Positions 15,135 to 24,710 of a stretch of 64,000 nt of DNA are shown piece by piece. The position numbers and the translations under genes are program-made. Source of the DNA: Massilia sp. BSC265 (GTDB lineage Bacteria > Pseudomonadota > Gammaproteobacteria > Burkholderiales > Burkholderiaceae_D); NCBI RefSeq assembly GCF_000740675.1, contig NZ_JPXI01000040.1, positions 62,001-126,000 of the forward strand, in the 5' to 3' direction. Below the pieces are notes generated by a model. The model was not told the origin of the DNA. It made no database searches and saw nothing but the letters and a program-made list of their open reading frames with translations. Position 1 is the stretch's first letter; each line of letters starts with the position of its first letter.

Positions 15135-16304
15135 ATGGACAGTGGAGCGAAAACAGGCCTGGTCCTCACAGGCGGTGGAGCACGCGCCGCCTACCAGGCC
15201 GGCGTGATGCATGCGATCGCCCGCATCCTTGCCGACGCGGGGCGTCCCCCCTTGCGTTCCCCCTTCGACATCATCTGCGGCACCTCGGCCGGGGCGCTGA
15301 ACGCCACCGCGCTGGCCTGCCGCGCCGACGACTTCAGCAGCGCCGTGCGCGGGCTGCTGAACGTGTGGGAAGGCGTCGCCGCCCACCAGGTCTACCGCGC
15401 CGATTCCCTGGCCGTGCTGCGCTCGGGCGCGCGCTGGCTGTCGCTGCTGTCCTTCGGCTGGCTACTGCGCAAGTGGCATGCGTCACCGCCCCAGTCCCTG
15501 CTCGACAACACCCCGCTGGCCGGACTGCTGCACCGTGCCCTCGACCTGCCGCGCCTTGATGCCGCCCTGGCCGACGGCGTGCTGCATGCGCTGGCGATCA
15601 CGGCGTCCTCGTACTCCAGCGGCCATCACATCACCTTCTACCAGGCCGCGCGCGAGATCGCGCCCTGGCTGCGGCACCAGCGCCTGGCGCTGCCGACCCA
15701 GATCAGCGTCGAGCACCTGCTGGCATCGAGCGCCATTCCCTTCATTTTCCCGGCGGTGCCGCTTTATCTAGGAGGACGGCGCGAATACTGCGGCGACGGG
15801 TCGATGCGCCAGTTGGCGCCGATCGCGCCGGCCATCCACCTGGGCGCGACGCGGGTGCTGGTGGTCGGGGCAGGGCGCATGTCGGAGCCGGCGGTCGATC
15901 CGCAACCCAATAGTGGTTACCCAAGCCTGGCGCAGATCGCGGGCCATGCGCTGTCCTCGATCTTCCTCGACAGCCTGGCAGCCGACATCGAGCGTCTCCA
16001 GCGGATCAACCAGACGCTCGAGCGCATGCCCTTGGCGGCCCGCGCGGCGCTGCCGCTGCGCCGCGTGGAACTGCTGGTGATCGCACCGTCCGAACGGCTC
16101 GACGACATCGCCCTGCGCCACGTCCACAACCTGCCGGCCCCGGTGCGCACGCTGCTGGGCGGGATCGGCGCGCTTGAAACCCGCGGTGCGGCACTGGCCT
16201 CCTACCTGCTGTTCGAGGGCAGCTACACGCGCGAGCTGATCCGCCTCGGCGAACACGATACCCTGGCCCGGCGCGACGACGTGCTGGCCTTCTTTCCCGA
16301 ATGA
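15135..16304 (+). CDS. Patatin-like phospholipase family protein
   Basis: 389 aa. The patatin catalytic elements are complete: oxyanion loop GGGARAAYQAGV (residues 13-24), nucleophile Ser51 in GTSAG, and the Asp of the catalytic dyad in DGSM (after RREYCG). It probably hydrolyses acyl esters of membrane lipids from the cytoplasmic side; no signal peptide is seen. Its stop overlaps the start of the hybrid sensor kinase by four bases (ATGA), so the two are co-translated. That pairing suggests lipid turnover is linked to the sensor. Confidence 0.9.
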   Translation: MDSGAKTGLVLTGGGARAAYQAGVMHAIARILADAGRPPLRSPFDIICGTSAGALNATALACRADDFSSAVRGLLNVWEGVAAHQVYRADSLAVLRSGARWLSLLSFGWLLRKWHASPPQSLLDNTPLAGLLHRALDLPRLDAALADGVLHALAITASSYSSGHHITFYQAAREIAPWLRHQRLALPTQISVEHLLASSAIPFIFPAVPLYLGGRREYCGDGSMRQLAPIAPAIHLGATRVLVVGAGRMSEPAVDPQPNSGYPSLAQIAGHALSSIFLDSLAADIERLQRINQTLERMPLAARAALPLRRVELLVIAPSERLDDIALRHVHNLPAPVRTLLGGIGALETRGAALASYLLFEGSYTRELIRLGEHDTLARRDDVLAFFPE

Positions 16305-19300
16305 AGACGCTGATTCGACTGTTCGCGGCGCTACTGTTGCTGGTCCTGGGCACGAGCGTGCTGGCCGGCCCGCCGCGCCCGACCCTGCGCTTCGAGCACC
16401 TGTCCGTGGCCGGGGGGCTGGCGCAGGAGACCGTGCTGGCGATGGTGCAGGACCGCGACGGCTTCATGTGGTTCGGCACCCAGAACGGCCTGTCGCGCTA
16501 CGACGGCTACCGCGTCATCAACTACCGTACGGTGCCGGGAAAGCCGCGCTCGCTGTCGAACAGCTGGGTGCGGGTGCTGCACCTCGACCGTCACGGCCGC
16601 CTGTGGCTGGGTACCGACGGGGGGCTCAACCTCTACGACCCCGCCACCCAGTCCTTCACGCTGTTCGTGCCGGAGGAGGCCATGCGGCGCGGCAGCGGGA
16701 ACCGCCACATCAACGCCATCATCGCCGACGGCCGCGATGGCCTGTGGATCGGCACCAACGACGGCTTGCAGCACTTCGACACCACGCTGCGCCGCTTTAC
16801 CACCTGGCACCACGAACGCGGGAACGACGCGAGCCTGAGCGACGACAACGTCAACGCGCTGGCACTGGACGCCGGCGGACGCCTGTGGATCGGCACCGGC
16901 GGGGGGCTCGACAGCCTCGGCCCGGAGCGCAGGCGCATCGAGCACCATCCGTCCGGACTGGGCCCGCGCGGCAATCCGGTGCACGCGCTGATGGTGGACG
17001 GCGAGCAGCGCCTGTGGATCGGGCGCCTCGGCGGGCTGGAACGGCGCGTGATCCAGGGCCCGGATGCAGGCACGGTGCGCCGCTTCGGCCCGGCGGAGGG
17101 CATCGGCCCGTGGTGGATCACGGCCCTGTACCGCGATGCCGGCAACGAGATCTGGGTCGGCACCCATGACGACGGCCTGCTGCGCTGGCGCGGCCGGGAG
17201 GACAAGTTCGAGAGCCACCGCCACGTCGTCAGCGACCGCCACAGCCTGGGCGACAACCAGGTGGCGTCCCTGTACCGCGACCGCCTCGGTACCTTCTGGG
17301 TGGGCACCTGGCATGCCGGCGTGTCGCGCGTCGACCTGGGCAGCGGCGGCTTCGCCCGCATCGTGCGCCGTGGCGACATGCCCGACACCCTGGCCGACAA
17401 CAAGGCCCGGGCCTTGCTCGGCGACGGCGACAAGCTCTGGGTCGGCACCGCCACCGCGCTCAACCACGTCGACCCGGCCACCGGCGCGACCAGGGTCTAC
17501 CGCCCCGATCCGCGCAACCCGAACAGCCTGGCCGACCTGCCGGCCAGCGCGCTGGCGCGCGACCGCAGCGGTCGCCTGTGGATCGGTAGCCGCACCGGGC
17601 TCAGCTCGTTCGACCCGGCGACGCGCCGCTTCGCGCGCCTGGCGCTGCCCGGCGACGCCGACACCAACAACGTGCGTGCCCTGTACGTGACGCCGGACGA
17701 CAGCGTCTGGATCGCCAGCCGTGGCGGCCTGCACCGGTTCGATGCGGCCACGCGGAAGATCGAGAGCTGGCGCCACGACCCGGCCCGCTCCGCCAGCCTG
17801 GCCGACGACGTGGTACGCCCCATGCTGCTGGACGGGCGCGGCCGCATGTGGATCGGCACCTTCGACGGCCTCGACCTGATGGACCGGGCCAGCGGACGCT
17901 TTCGCCACTTTCGCCACGATCCCTACGACGCCGCGAGCCTGAGCCATGACGAGGTGCACGCGCTGTTCGAGGACAGCCGCGGCGACGTCTGGGTCGGCAC
18001 TGCGGTGGGCCTGAACCGCATGGTGACCGCCGCCGACGGTTCGGTCAGCTTCGTGCGCTACACCACGCGCGAAGGCCTGTTGGACGACGCGGTCGCGGCG
18101 ATCCTGGAGGATGGCGACGGCCGCATGTGGGTCAGCACCACCAGCGGCATTTCCCGTTTCGATCCGGCGTCGGGGCGCTGGCGCAACTACACGGCCGCCG
18201 ACGGCCTCACCGAAGGGGCCTTCTTCGATTCGTCGGCCGTGCGCGGCCCGGACGGCATCCTGTATTTCGGCGGCTTCAACGGCATCACGGCCTTCGATCC
18301 GCGCGCACTCCGCGACAACCGGGTAGCGCCGCGTCCCGTGATTACCGGCCTGACGATCTTCAACAAGCCTGTCGAGGAGGCGCTGCCCGGCTTGCTCAAG
18401 GGCCCGGTCGAGCATGCCGAGACGGTGACGCTGCCGGCCGGCGCATCGGTGTTCACGCTCGAGTTCGCGGCCCTGCACTTCGCCGCGCCCGAGCGCAACC
18501 GCTTCGCCTACCGCCTCGACGGCTTCGACCAGGACTGGGTGCAGGGCGACACCGCCAAGCGCTTCGCCACCTACACCAACCTGGATCCCGGCACCTATGT
18601 GTTCCGGCTGCGCGCCGCCAACAAGGATGGCGTCTGGAGCGAGCAGGTGGCGGCGCTCGCGATCACGGTCGAGCCGCCGCCCTGGGGCACGCCGTGGTTT
18701 CGTGCCATCGCGGTGCTGCTGCTGGCGGCCTTCGGCTACGCCGCGGTGCGGATGCGCATGTCCGGCCTGCAGCGCCAGAAGGACCAGCTGGCGCGCCAGG
18801 TCGGTGCCCGCACCGAGCAGGTCGAGCAGCAGAACCGCATGCTCGAGCGCCAGACCGAGGAGCTGCGCGACCAGGAGCAGCGCGTGCGCCAGCAGTCCAA
18901 CGAGCTGGCGCGCGCCTACCGCGCGCTGCAGGAGAACGAGGAATTCCTGCGCCAGGCCAAGCAGCGTGCCGAGGATGCGACGCGCCAGAAGTCCGAATTC
19001 CTGGCCAACATGAGCCACGAGATGCGCACGCCGCTGGCGGGCGTGATCGGCATGCTCGGCTTCGCACTGCGCGACCCGACCTTGCGCGACACCACGCGCG
19101 AGCAGATCCAGCGCGGGCAGGGCAATGCCCAGGCCCTGCTGGCGATCATCAACGACCTGCTCGACTTCTCCAAGATCGAGGCCGGCAAGCTGAGCATCGA
19201 GAACATCGACTTCGACCTGCACGCCGCCATCCGCAACGTGGCCAGCCTGTTCGAGGAGCAGGCCGCCGGCAAGAGCATCGGCTTCCATGTGGCCTTCGAC

Positions 19301-20566
19301 GAGGCGCTGCCGCGCTTCGTGGTGGGCGATCCGACCCGCCTGCGCCAGGTGCTGGTCAACCTGGTGGGGAACGCGTTCAAGTTCACGCGCTCCGGCAGCA
19401 TCGACCTGCAGGTCGAGCTGCGCAAGGACGACCAGGTGCGCGGGGAGGGCTGGAACATGGTGCGCTTCACGGTGCGCGACACCGGCATCGGCATCCCGGC
19501 CGATGCACTGCCGCGCCTGTTCCAGAAATTCGAACAGGCCGACACCACCACCACGCGCCGCTACGGCGGCACCGGCCTGGGGCTGGCGATCTGCCGCCAG
19601 CTGGTGGCCCTGATGGGCGGCTCGATCGCCGTCAACAGCATCGAGGGCAAGGGCAGCACCTTCAGCGTACTGGTGCCGCTGGCCGACGGTGTCGAGCCGC
19701 CGCACGTCGAGCCCGCGCCGCGCGTCCCGCACACCCACCGCCTGCGCATCCTGTGCGCCGAGGATTTCCCGACCAACCAGATCATCGCCCGCACCATGGC
19801 CGAGGAGATGGGCCACCAGGTCGACATCGCCGACAACGGCCTGCATGCGGTGGCGGCCTGCGCCCGCACCCGCTACGACCTGATCCTGATGGATGGGCGC
19901 ATGCCCGAGATGGACGGGGCCACCGCGACACGCATCATCCGCGCCGGCGGTACGCCGGACACCCGCGTGCTGGACCCGCACCTGATGATCGTGGCCCTGA
20001 CCGCCAACGCGAGCGGCGAAGACCGGGCGCGCTACCTGGCCTGCGGCATGGACGCCTTCCTGACCAAGCCGATCGACGAGGACGCGCTGCACCAGGAGAT
20101 CTCGCGCGCCATCGAGCGCCAGCTGGCGCGCGGCATCGCGCTGCCGCCAATGCCCGGCCCTGCTCCCGTCTCGGGGCAGCCGGAGCAGGTTTCTCCGATG
20201 GCGGCGCTGGATGCGATGTTCGGCGTCGCCCCGGCGCCGGAAACCGCGTCCACGGAAGCTGCGGCATCCATGGGGACCGAGCCGGGCCGGCGCGCCGACG
20301 ACCTGGCCGCGCGCCTGCGCGCCGCCTTCACCGCCGACCTGCCGCGCCGCCGGGCCGAGCTCGAGGCGGCGCTCGATGCCGATGACCTGGAGGCGGCGGG
20401 CAGGGTGTTGCACGGCCTGCGCGGCAGCGCCGCCTACCTGGGCGAGACCGCGCTCGGCCAGCTGTGTGCCGAACTGGAAGCGGCGGCCGATGCGGGAGAC
20501 CGCACGCGCCTGCTGGCCGGGGTAGCGTGCCTGGGCGTGCAGCTGGCGGCCTTCCAGCCATCCTGA
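16301..20566 (+). CDS. Hybrid sensor histidine kinase with propeller, REC and HPt
   Basis: 1421 aa. A signal peptide (residues 1-22) leads to a large periplasmic seven-bladed-type propeller region with repeated DxxGxLWIGT units (about 35-700), a Y_Y_Y domain (about 715-790), a membrane helix (about 800-818) and a coiled coil (825-890). The kinase core has His906 in NMSHEMRTPLAG, an ATP-binding domain with NLVGNAFKF (about 1020) and DTGIGIP, a receiver domain with Asp1198 in LMDGRMPEMDG, and a C-terminal HPt domain with His1371 in LHGLRGSA. All phosphorelay residues are present. The architecture matches polysaccharide-sensing hybrid two-component systems, but there is no DNA-binding domain, so the output is probably the next gene or another regulator. 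Confidence 0.93.
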   Translation: MKTLIRLFAALLLLVLGTSVLAGPPRPTLRFEHLSVAGGLAQETVLAMVQDRDGFMWFGTQNGLSRYDGYRVINYRTVPGKPRSLSNSWVRVLHLDRHGRLWLGTDGGLNLYDPATQSFTLFVPEEAMRRGSGNRHINAIIADGRDGLWIGTNDGLQHFDTTLRRFTTWHHERGNDASLSDDNVNALALDAGGRLWIGTGGGLDSLGPERRRIEHHPSGLGPRGNPVHALMVDGEQRLWIGRLGGLERRVIQGPDAGTVRRFGPAEGIGPWWITALYRDAGNEIWVGTHDDGLLRWRGREDKFESHRHVVSDRHSLGDNQVASLYRDRLGTFWVGTWHAGVSRVDLGSGGFARIVRRGDMPDTLADNKARALLGDGDKLWVGTATALNHVDPATGATRVYRPDPRNPNSLADLPASALARDRSGRLWIGSRTGLSSFDPATRRFARLALPGDADTNNVRALYVTPDDSVWIASRGGLHRFDAATRKIESWRHDPARSASLADDVVRPMLLDGRGRMWIGTFDGLDLMDRASGRFRHFRHDPYDAASLSHDEVHALFEDSRGDVWVGTAVGLNRMVTAADGSVSFVRYTTREGLLDDAVAAILEDGDGRMWVSTTSGISRFDPASGRWRNYTAADGLTEGAFFDSSAVRGPDGILYFGGFNGITAFDPRALRDNRVAPRPVITGLTIFNKPVEEALPGLLKGPVEHAETVTLPAGASVFTLEFAALHFAAPERNRFAYRLDGFDQDWVQGDTAKRFATYTNLDPGTYVFRLRAANKDGVWSEQVAALAITVEPPPWGTPWFRAIAVLLLAAFGYAAVRMRMSGLQRQKDQLARQVGARTEQVEQQNRMLERQTEELRDQEQRVRQQSNELARAYRALQENEEFLRQAKQRAEDATRQKSEFLANMSHEMRTPLAGVIGMLGFALRDPTLRDTTREQIQRGQGNAQALLAIINDLLDFSKIEAGKLSIENIDFDLHAAIRNVASLFEEQAAGKSIGFHVAFDEALPRFVVGDPTRLRQVLVNLVGNAFKFTRSGSIDLQVELRKDDQVRGEGWNMVRFTVRDTGIGIPADALPRLFQKFEQADTTTTRRYGGTGLGLAICRQLVALMGGSIAVNSIEGKGSTFSVLVPLADGVEPPHVEPAPRVPHTHRLRILCAEDFPTNQIIARTMAEEMGHQVDIADNGLHAVAACARTRYDLILMDGRMPEMDGATATRIIRAGGTPDTRVLDPHLMIVALTANASGEDRARYLACGMDAFLTKPIDEDALHQEISRAIERQLARGIALPPMPGPAPVSGQPEQVSPMAALDAMFGVAPAPETASTEAAASMGTEPGRRADDLAARLRAAFTADLPRRRAELEAALDADDLEAAGRVLHGLRGSAAYLGETALGQLCAELEAAADAGDRTRLLAGVACLGVQLAAFQPS

Positions 20567-20617
20567 TGGCCTTGCCCACTATAATGGCGGCTCGAAGCTG
20601 GTAAGGGGACACAGGGC

Positions 20618-21301
20618 ATGAAAGTGCTGGCGGTGGATGACGACGTGGTGTCGCGCATGATGCTGATGCATCTGGTCGACAGTTGCGGACAATACGAGAT
20701 CGTGGAGGCCGAGGACGGCGAGGATGCCTGGCGCCAGCTGGCGGCCGGCCTGCGTCCCGGCATCGTGTTCTGCGACCTGCGCATGCCGCACCTGGACGGC
20801 ATGGGACTGCTGGCGCGGCTGCGCGCCGCCGAACACGATCCTGCCCTGAAGACCTTGCCCTTCGTGCTCGTGTCGGCAGCTTCCGACGCCGACACCCTGG
20901 CCGAGGCCGGGCGCCTCGGCGCCGACGGCTACATCGTGAAGCCTTTCGCCGCGGGGCAGGTGCGAGCCCAGCTCGCGCGCCTGGCGCCTCAGGACGAGAA
21001 GCCCGCCTCGGTACTGCAGCGCCTCGGCATCACGTCCGAGCGCCTGCTGGCCTACCTCGACGGCCTGCGACGCCAGCTCGAAGAGGCGGGGCCGGATTTC
21101 GCTCCGGAGTCTCCGGCCGACGGGGACACGGCGCGCCTGCAGCGCCTGGCCGAAGGCTGCGCCACCCTTGGGCTGGCGGACAGCGCGGCGCGGTTGCGCG
21201 CGGTAACGGGCCGGGGCCAGCCGCAGGCCTTGCAGGCGGCCATCGCGCATGCGCTGGCCGCCGTCGAACGCCAGCGGCAGCGCGCGCAAGCCAGCCAATA
21301 A
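20618..21301 (+). CDS. Response regulator, REC domain with helical C-terminus
   Basis: 227 aa. The N-terminal receiver domain (residues 1-120) has the acidic pocket DDD (7-9), phospho-acceptor Asp53 in FCDLRMPHLDG, a conserved Ser (LVSAAS) and Lys (IVKPF). The remaining 100 residues are helical, without a DNA-binding or enzymatic motif I recognise; they could be an HPt-like or docking module that has lost its histidine. Fifty-two bases downstream of the hybrid kinase on the same strand, it is the likely phosphorelay partner. Confidence 0.87.
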   Translation: MKVLAVDDDVVSRMMLMHLVDSCGQYEIVEAEDGEDAWRQLAAGLRPGIVFCDLRMPHLDGMGLLARLRAAEHDPALKTLPFVLVSAASDADTLAEAGRLGADGYIVKPFAAGQVRAQLARLAPQDEKPASVLQRLGITSERLLAYLDGLRRQLEEAGPDFAPESPADGDTARLQRLAEGCATLGLADSAARLRAVTGRGQPQALQAAIAHALAAVERQRQRAQASQ

Positions 21302-21321
21302 ATATGCTTGCCGCCGAATTG

Positions 21322-21335
21322 CTTTAGATTTAAAG
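21322..21335. promoter_or_regulatory. Inverted repeat upstream of the aryl-CoA ligase
   Basis: Arms CTTTA and TAAAG flank GATT, in an AT-rich patch about 63 bp before the ligase start. It may be an operator for the MarR regulator encoded just downstream. The size and position fit, nothing more. Confidence 0.3.
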
Positions 21336-21397
21336 TAAAGCGGGATCGCTGCCGCACTACCGCTGCATCATTGCCGGAATTTCCATAAAGGCCCGAC

Positions 21398-23044
21398 ATG
21401 ACCGACGCTTCCGCAGCACTTGCGCCGTCCGGCTACGCCGACGGCTTCGCCCGCGCCAACCTGCCGCCGCCCGATGCGTGGCCCGAATTCCGTTTCGACC
21501 TGCCCGAGCTCCAGTATCCCCCGCGCCTGAACAGCGTGGCCGAGCTGCTCGATGCCGCGACGGTGCGCGGGTGGGAGGCACGCACGGCCCTGGTCGGGAG
21601 CCGCGAGCGCCTTACTTACGCCCAGCTGCGCGCGCGGGTCGACCGCATCGCCCATGTGCTGCGGCGCGACCTTGGCCTGGCCACCGGCAGCCGGGTGCTG
21701 CTGCGCGGCGCCAATTGCCCCATGATGGCCGCCTGCATCCTGGCCGTGATCAAGGCCGGCTGCATTGCCGTGCCGTCCATGCCGCTGCTGCGCGCCCGCG
21801 AGCTGGGCGCCATCGCCGGCCGTGCGCGTGTCGACGCGGTGCTGTGCGCGGCGTCCCTGCGCGCCGACGTGGATGCGATGGAGCCGTGCGCTCCGTCGGG
21901 ATCTCCCGTTCCGCTGGTGCTGTTCGATGACGCGGATGCCCCGGATTCGCTGGAAGCGCGCATGGCGGCCCATGGCGACGCCTTCCATGCGCCCGATACG
22001 GCGGCCGACGACGTCTGCCTGATCAGCTTTACTTCCGGCACCACCGGCGTGCCGAAAGGGACCATGCACTTCCACCGCGACCTGCTGGCGATCTGCGACT
22101 GCTTCCCGCGCCATGTCCTGCGCTCCCGCATGGACGATGTCTTCATCGGCACGCCGCCGCTGGCCTTCACCTTCGGCCTGGGCGGGCTGCTGCTGTTCCC
22201 GCTGCGCGTCGGCGCCAGCGCCGTGCTGGTCGAACGCTTGAGCCCGGAAAGCCTGCTGGCGGCGATCCAGGAACACCGCGCCACGGTGTGCTTCACCGCG
22301 CCCACCTTCTACCGCCAGATGTCCCAGCTCGCGTCCCGCTTCGATTTGCGCAGCCTGAGCCGCAGCGTGTCGGCCGGCGAGGCGCTGCCGGTCGCCACCC
22401 GCGCGGCCTGGAAAGCCGCGACAAACCTGGACATGATCGACGGGATCGGCGCCACCGAGATGCTGCACATCTTCATCTCCGCCGCCGGCAGCGAGGCCAG
22501 GGCCGGCGCGACCGGCAAGCCGGTGCCGGGCTACCAGGCCTGCATCCTCGACGAGGACGGGCTTCCGGTGGGACCAGGCGTGGTCGGACGGCTGGCCGTG
22601 AAAGGCCCGACCGGCTGCCGTTACCTCGACGACCCGCGCCAGCGCAACTACGTGCAGGATGGCTGGAACATCACCGGCGACGCCTACGAGATGGACGCCG
22701 ACGGCTACTTCTACTACCGCTCGCGCCTGGACGACATGATCATCTCGGCCGGCTACAACATCGCCGGCGCCGAGGTCGAGGAAGCGCTGTTGCACCACCC
22801 CGCGGTGGCCGAATGCGGCGTGGTGGGGCGTCCCGACGAGGAGCGCGGGCAGGTGGTCGAGGCCCATGTCGTGCTCAAGCCCGGGGTGGAGGCCAGCAGC
22901 GAGCTGGCCGCGGCGCTGCAGGAATTCGTCAAGGCCCAGATCGCCCCCTACAAGTATCCGCGCGTGGTGCGCTTTCGCGAACAGCTGCCGCGCACCGAAA
23001 CCGGTAAACTGCAACGGTTTAAATTACGCACGGATGCGGTCTGA
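21398..23044 (+). CDS. AMP-forming acyl-CoA synthetase, benzoate/2-aminobenzoate-CoA ligase-like
   Basis: 548 aa ANL-superfamily enzyme that activates a carboxylate via its adenylate to the CoA thioester. The phosphate-binding loop SFTSGTTGVPKG, the GIGATEMLHIF adenylate motif, the hinge RSRLDDMIISAGYNIAGAEVE and the catalytic lysine region PRTETGKLQRF are intact. The length and the segment FGLGGLLLFPLRVGAS resemble benzoate- and 2-aminobenzoate-CoA ligases. The rest of an aromatic pathway is not adjacent, so the substrate stays open. The following MarR gene starts seven bases after the stop and probably forms an operon with it. Confidence 0.88.
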   Translation: MTDASAALAPSGYADGFARANLPPPDAWPEFRFDLPELQYPPRLNSVAELLDAATVRGWEARTALVGSRERLTYAQLRARVDRIAHVLRRDLGLATGSRVLLRGANCPMMAACILAVIKAGCIAVPSMPLLRARELGAIAGRARVDAVLCAASLRADVDAMEPCAPSGSPVPLVLFDDADAPDSLEARMAAHGDAFHAPDTAADDVCLISFTSGTTGVPKGTMHFHRDLLAICDCFPRHVLRSRMDDVFIGTPPLAFTFGLGGLLLFPLRVGASAVLVERLSPESLLAAIQEHRATVCFTAPTFYRQMSQLASRFDLRSLSRSVSAGEALPVATRAAWKAATNLDMIDGIGATEMLHIFISAAGSEARAGATGKPVPGYQACILDEDGLPVGPGVVGRLAVKGPTGCRYLDDPRQRNYVQDGWNITGDAYEMDADGYFYYRSRLDDMIISAGYNIAGAEVEEALLHHPAVAECGVVGRPDEERGQVVEAHVVLKPGVEASSELAAALQEFVKAQIAPYKYPRVVRFREQLPRTETGKLQRFKLRTDAV

Positions 23045-23051
23045 GGAAAAC

Positions 23052-23561
23052 ATGTCCGATCTCGAGGACCAGGGACCGGGAGAGCAGGAGCTCGACCTGG
23101 CCAGCCGGCTGACGCAGGATCACCATCAGTCGCTCAAGCTGTGGCTGCGCATGCTGTCCTGTACCGTGCGTATCGAGAACGAGATCCGCTCGCGGCTGCG
23201 CGCCACCTTCGGCATCACGCTGCCGCGCTTCGACCTGATGGCCCAGCTCGAGCGCCATCCCGACGGCCTGCGCATGGGCGAGCTGTCCAGGCGCATGATG
23301 GTCACCGGCGGCAACGTCACCGGCATCACCGACCAACTCGAGCGCGAAGGACTGGTGGTGCGTGTGCCCGACCCGCACGACCGCCGCGCCTGGGCGGTGC
23401 GCCTGACCCCGGCCGGGCGCAGCGCTTTCGCCGAGATGGCGGCGGTGCACGAGCGCTGGATCGACGAGATGCTGGCCGATATTCCGGCCGAGGACAAGTC
23501 CAGCCTGATCGCGTTGCTGGCGTCGATGAAGCAGCGGCTCAGGACCGGCGACGAACGCTAG
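23052..23561 (+). CDS. MarR-family transcriptional regulator
   Basis: 169 aa. The winged-helix core is clear: LTLPRFDLMAQL-like helix (here ITLPRFDLMAQLERHPDGLRM), the recognition helix region MMVTGGNVTGITDQLEREGL and the wing VPDPHDRRAWAVRLT with the conserved DxRxxxVxLT. GAGGAAA lies three bases before the ATG at 23052; an ATG at 23034 overlapping the ligase is possible. MarR proteins beside aryl-CoA ligases usually repress them and respond to the aryl-CoA or acid; here that is inferred. Confidence 0.9.
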   Translation: MSDLEDQGPGEQELDLASRLTQDHHQSLKLWLRMLSCTVRIENEIRSRLRATFGITLPRFDLMAQLERHPDGLRMGELSRRMMVTGGNVTGITDQLEREGLVVRVPDPHDRRAWAVRLTPAGRSAFAEMAAVHERWIDEMLADIPAEDKSSLIALLASMKQRLRTGDER

Positions 23562-23662
23562 CCGGGGAAGGGCGGTCAACAGGCTGCAGCGACCCTTGGT
23601 TGCAATCGTGCGACCCGCCGTGCTGGGCCGAGGATAATGGACGAATCCGCCGAGAGGAATCC

Positions 23663-24439
23663 ATGAGCCTGACACCGCCCGAAGTGCCACCGGAAGTCCG
23701 AGCCTGCGGCCGCTGCCGGAATCCACGCGAACTGGGCTTCCAGCTCGCCTTTGCCTACCAGCCGATCGTCGACCTGAAGGCGCGCGACATCTGGGCGTAC
23801 GAGGCCCTGGTGCGCGGACCGCGCGGCGAAGGCGCCTGGTCGGTGCTGTCCCTGGTCAACGAAGACAACCTCTACGAGTTCGACCAGGCCTGCCGCATCG
23901 AGGCGATCCATGGAGCGGCGCGCCTCGGCCTGTCAGGCCGGCTGTCGATCAATTTCCTGCCGAACGCCGTGTACCATCCGGCGACCTGCATCCAGCGCAC
24001 GTTCGCGGCCGCGAACGAAGCCGGCTTCCCGCCCGAGAACATCGTGTTCGAAGTCAGCGAGGGCGAGCGCGTGCGCGACCGGCCGCACCTGGTCCACATC
24101 TTCCGCGAATACCGCCGCTACGGCTTCTGCACGGCGATCGACGATTTCGGTTCCGGCTATGCGGGCCTGGACCTGCTGTCGGCATTCCAGCCCGACGTGC
24201 TCAAGCTCGACATGGCCCTGGTGCGCGGCATCGATGGCGACCGGGCGCGCCAGGCGATCGTGAAGGGGGTAATGACGATGTGCGCCGCGCTGCCGGTGCG
24301 CGTGCTGGCGGAGGGTGTCGAGACGCCGGCCGAGCGCGACTGGCTGGCCGAGGCGGGCGTCGAGCTGATGCAGGGCTACCTGTTCGCGAGGCCGGTGCTG
24401 CGTGCGGCCGGCGATATCCGCCCGGAAGCCTGGGCGTAG
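23663..24439 (+). CDS. Stand-alone EAL-domain cyclic di-GMP phosphodiesterase
   Basis: 258 aa consisting almost entirely of an EAL domain that would hydrolyse cyclic di-GMP in the cytoplasm. The catalytic set looks complete: YEALVRG, the Asn in SINFLPN, Glu in IVFEVSEG, the DD pair in AIDDFGSGYAG, the Lys in VLKLDM, EGVET and MQGYLFARP. A short N-terminal extension carries a CGRC motif (residues 15-18), possibly a metal or redox site. The ATG at 23663 follows GAGAGG. Lower cyclic di-GMP normally reduces exopolysaccharide production, so it could oppose the eps locus 3 kb downstream. Confidence 0.9.
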   Translation: MSLTPPEVPPEVRACGRCRNPRELGFQLAFAYQPIVDLKARDIWAYEALVRGPRGEGAWSVLSLVNEDNLYEFDQACRIEAIHGAARLGLSGRLSINFLPNAVYHPATCIQRTFAAANEAGFPPENIVFEVSEGERVRDRPHLVHIFREYRRYGFCTAIDDFGSGYAGLDLLSAFQPDVLKLDMALVRGIDGDRARQAIVKGVMTMCAALPVRVLAEGVETPAERDWLAEAGVELMQGYLFARPVLRAAGDIRPEAWA

Positions 24440-24442
24440 AAC

Positions 24443-24710
24443 TCAGCGGGTGCGGCGGCGGGCGCCGTGGACGCACAGCGCGCCCAAGGGCGGCAGCTCC
24501 TGGCGTTCCCGGGCGCCGCCTTCCCCGTTGCCGATCCCGAGCTCGGCGCCAGGCAGCCCGCTGCGTATCGTCACCGGAATCCGACAACAAGGCCTGGCCG
24601 ATTGTCTCGTCCACCGTGATCGGCGTTGCGGATGCCGCGGCAGGCGTGCCCAGCAGGGCGAAGAGCCACAGCATGGTGCAGGAGATGCGGAGCAGGCGGG
24701 CCAGGGTCAC
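24443..24710 (-). pseudogene. Possible frameshifted small secreted-protein gene
   Basis: On the minus strand a GTG at 24710 opens a frame that looks like a signal peptide (MLWLFALLGTPAAASATP). After about 45 codons a neighbouring frame continues with plausible protein sequence (RQELPPLGALCVHGARRR) to a stop at 24443. One frameshift would join them into about 88 aa. It fills most of the gap between the EAL gene and the tRNA. I do not recognise the product, and chance cannot be excluded in GC-rich DNA. Confidence 0.25.

Noticed and set aside
16331..20413. 1360-aa open frame antisense to the hybrid kinase
   Set aside because: It mirrors the kinase gene in GC-rich DNA; composition is His/Arg/Gln/Val-rich shadow sequence without motifs.
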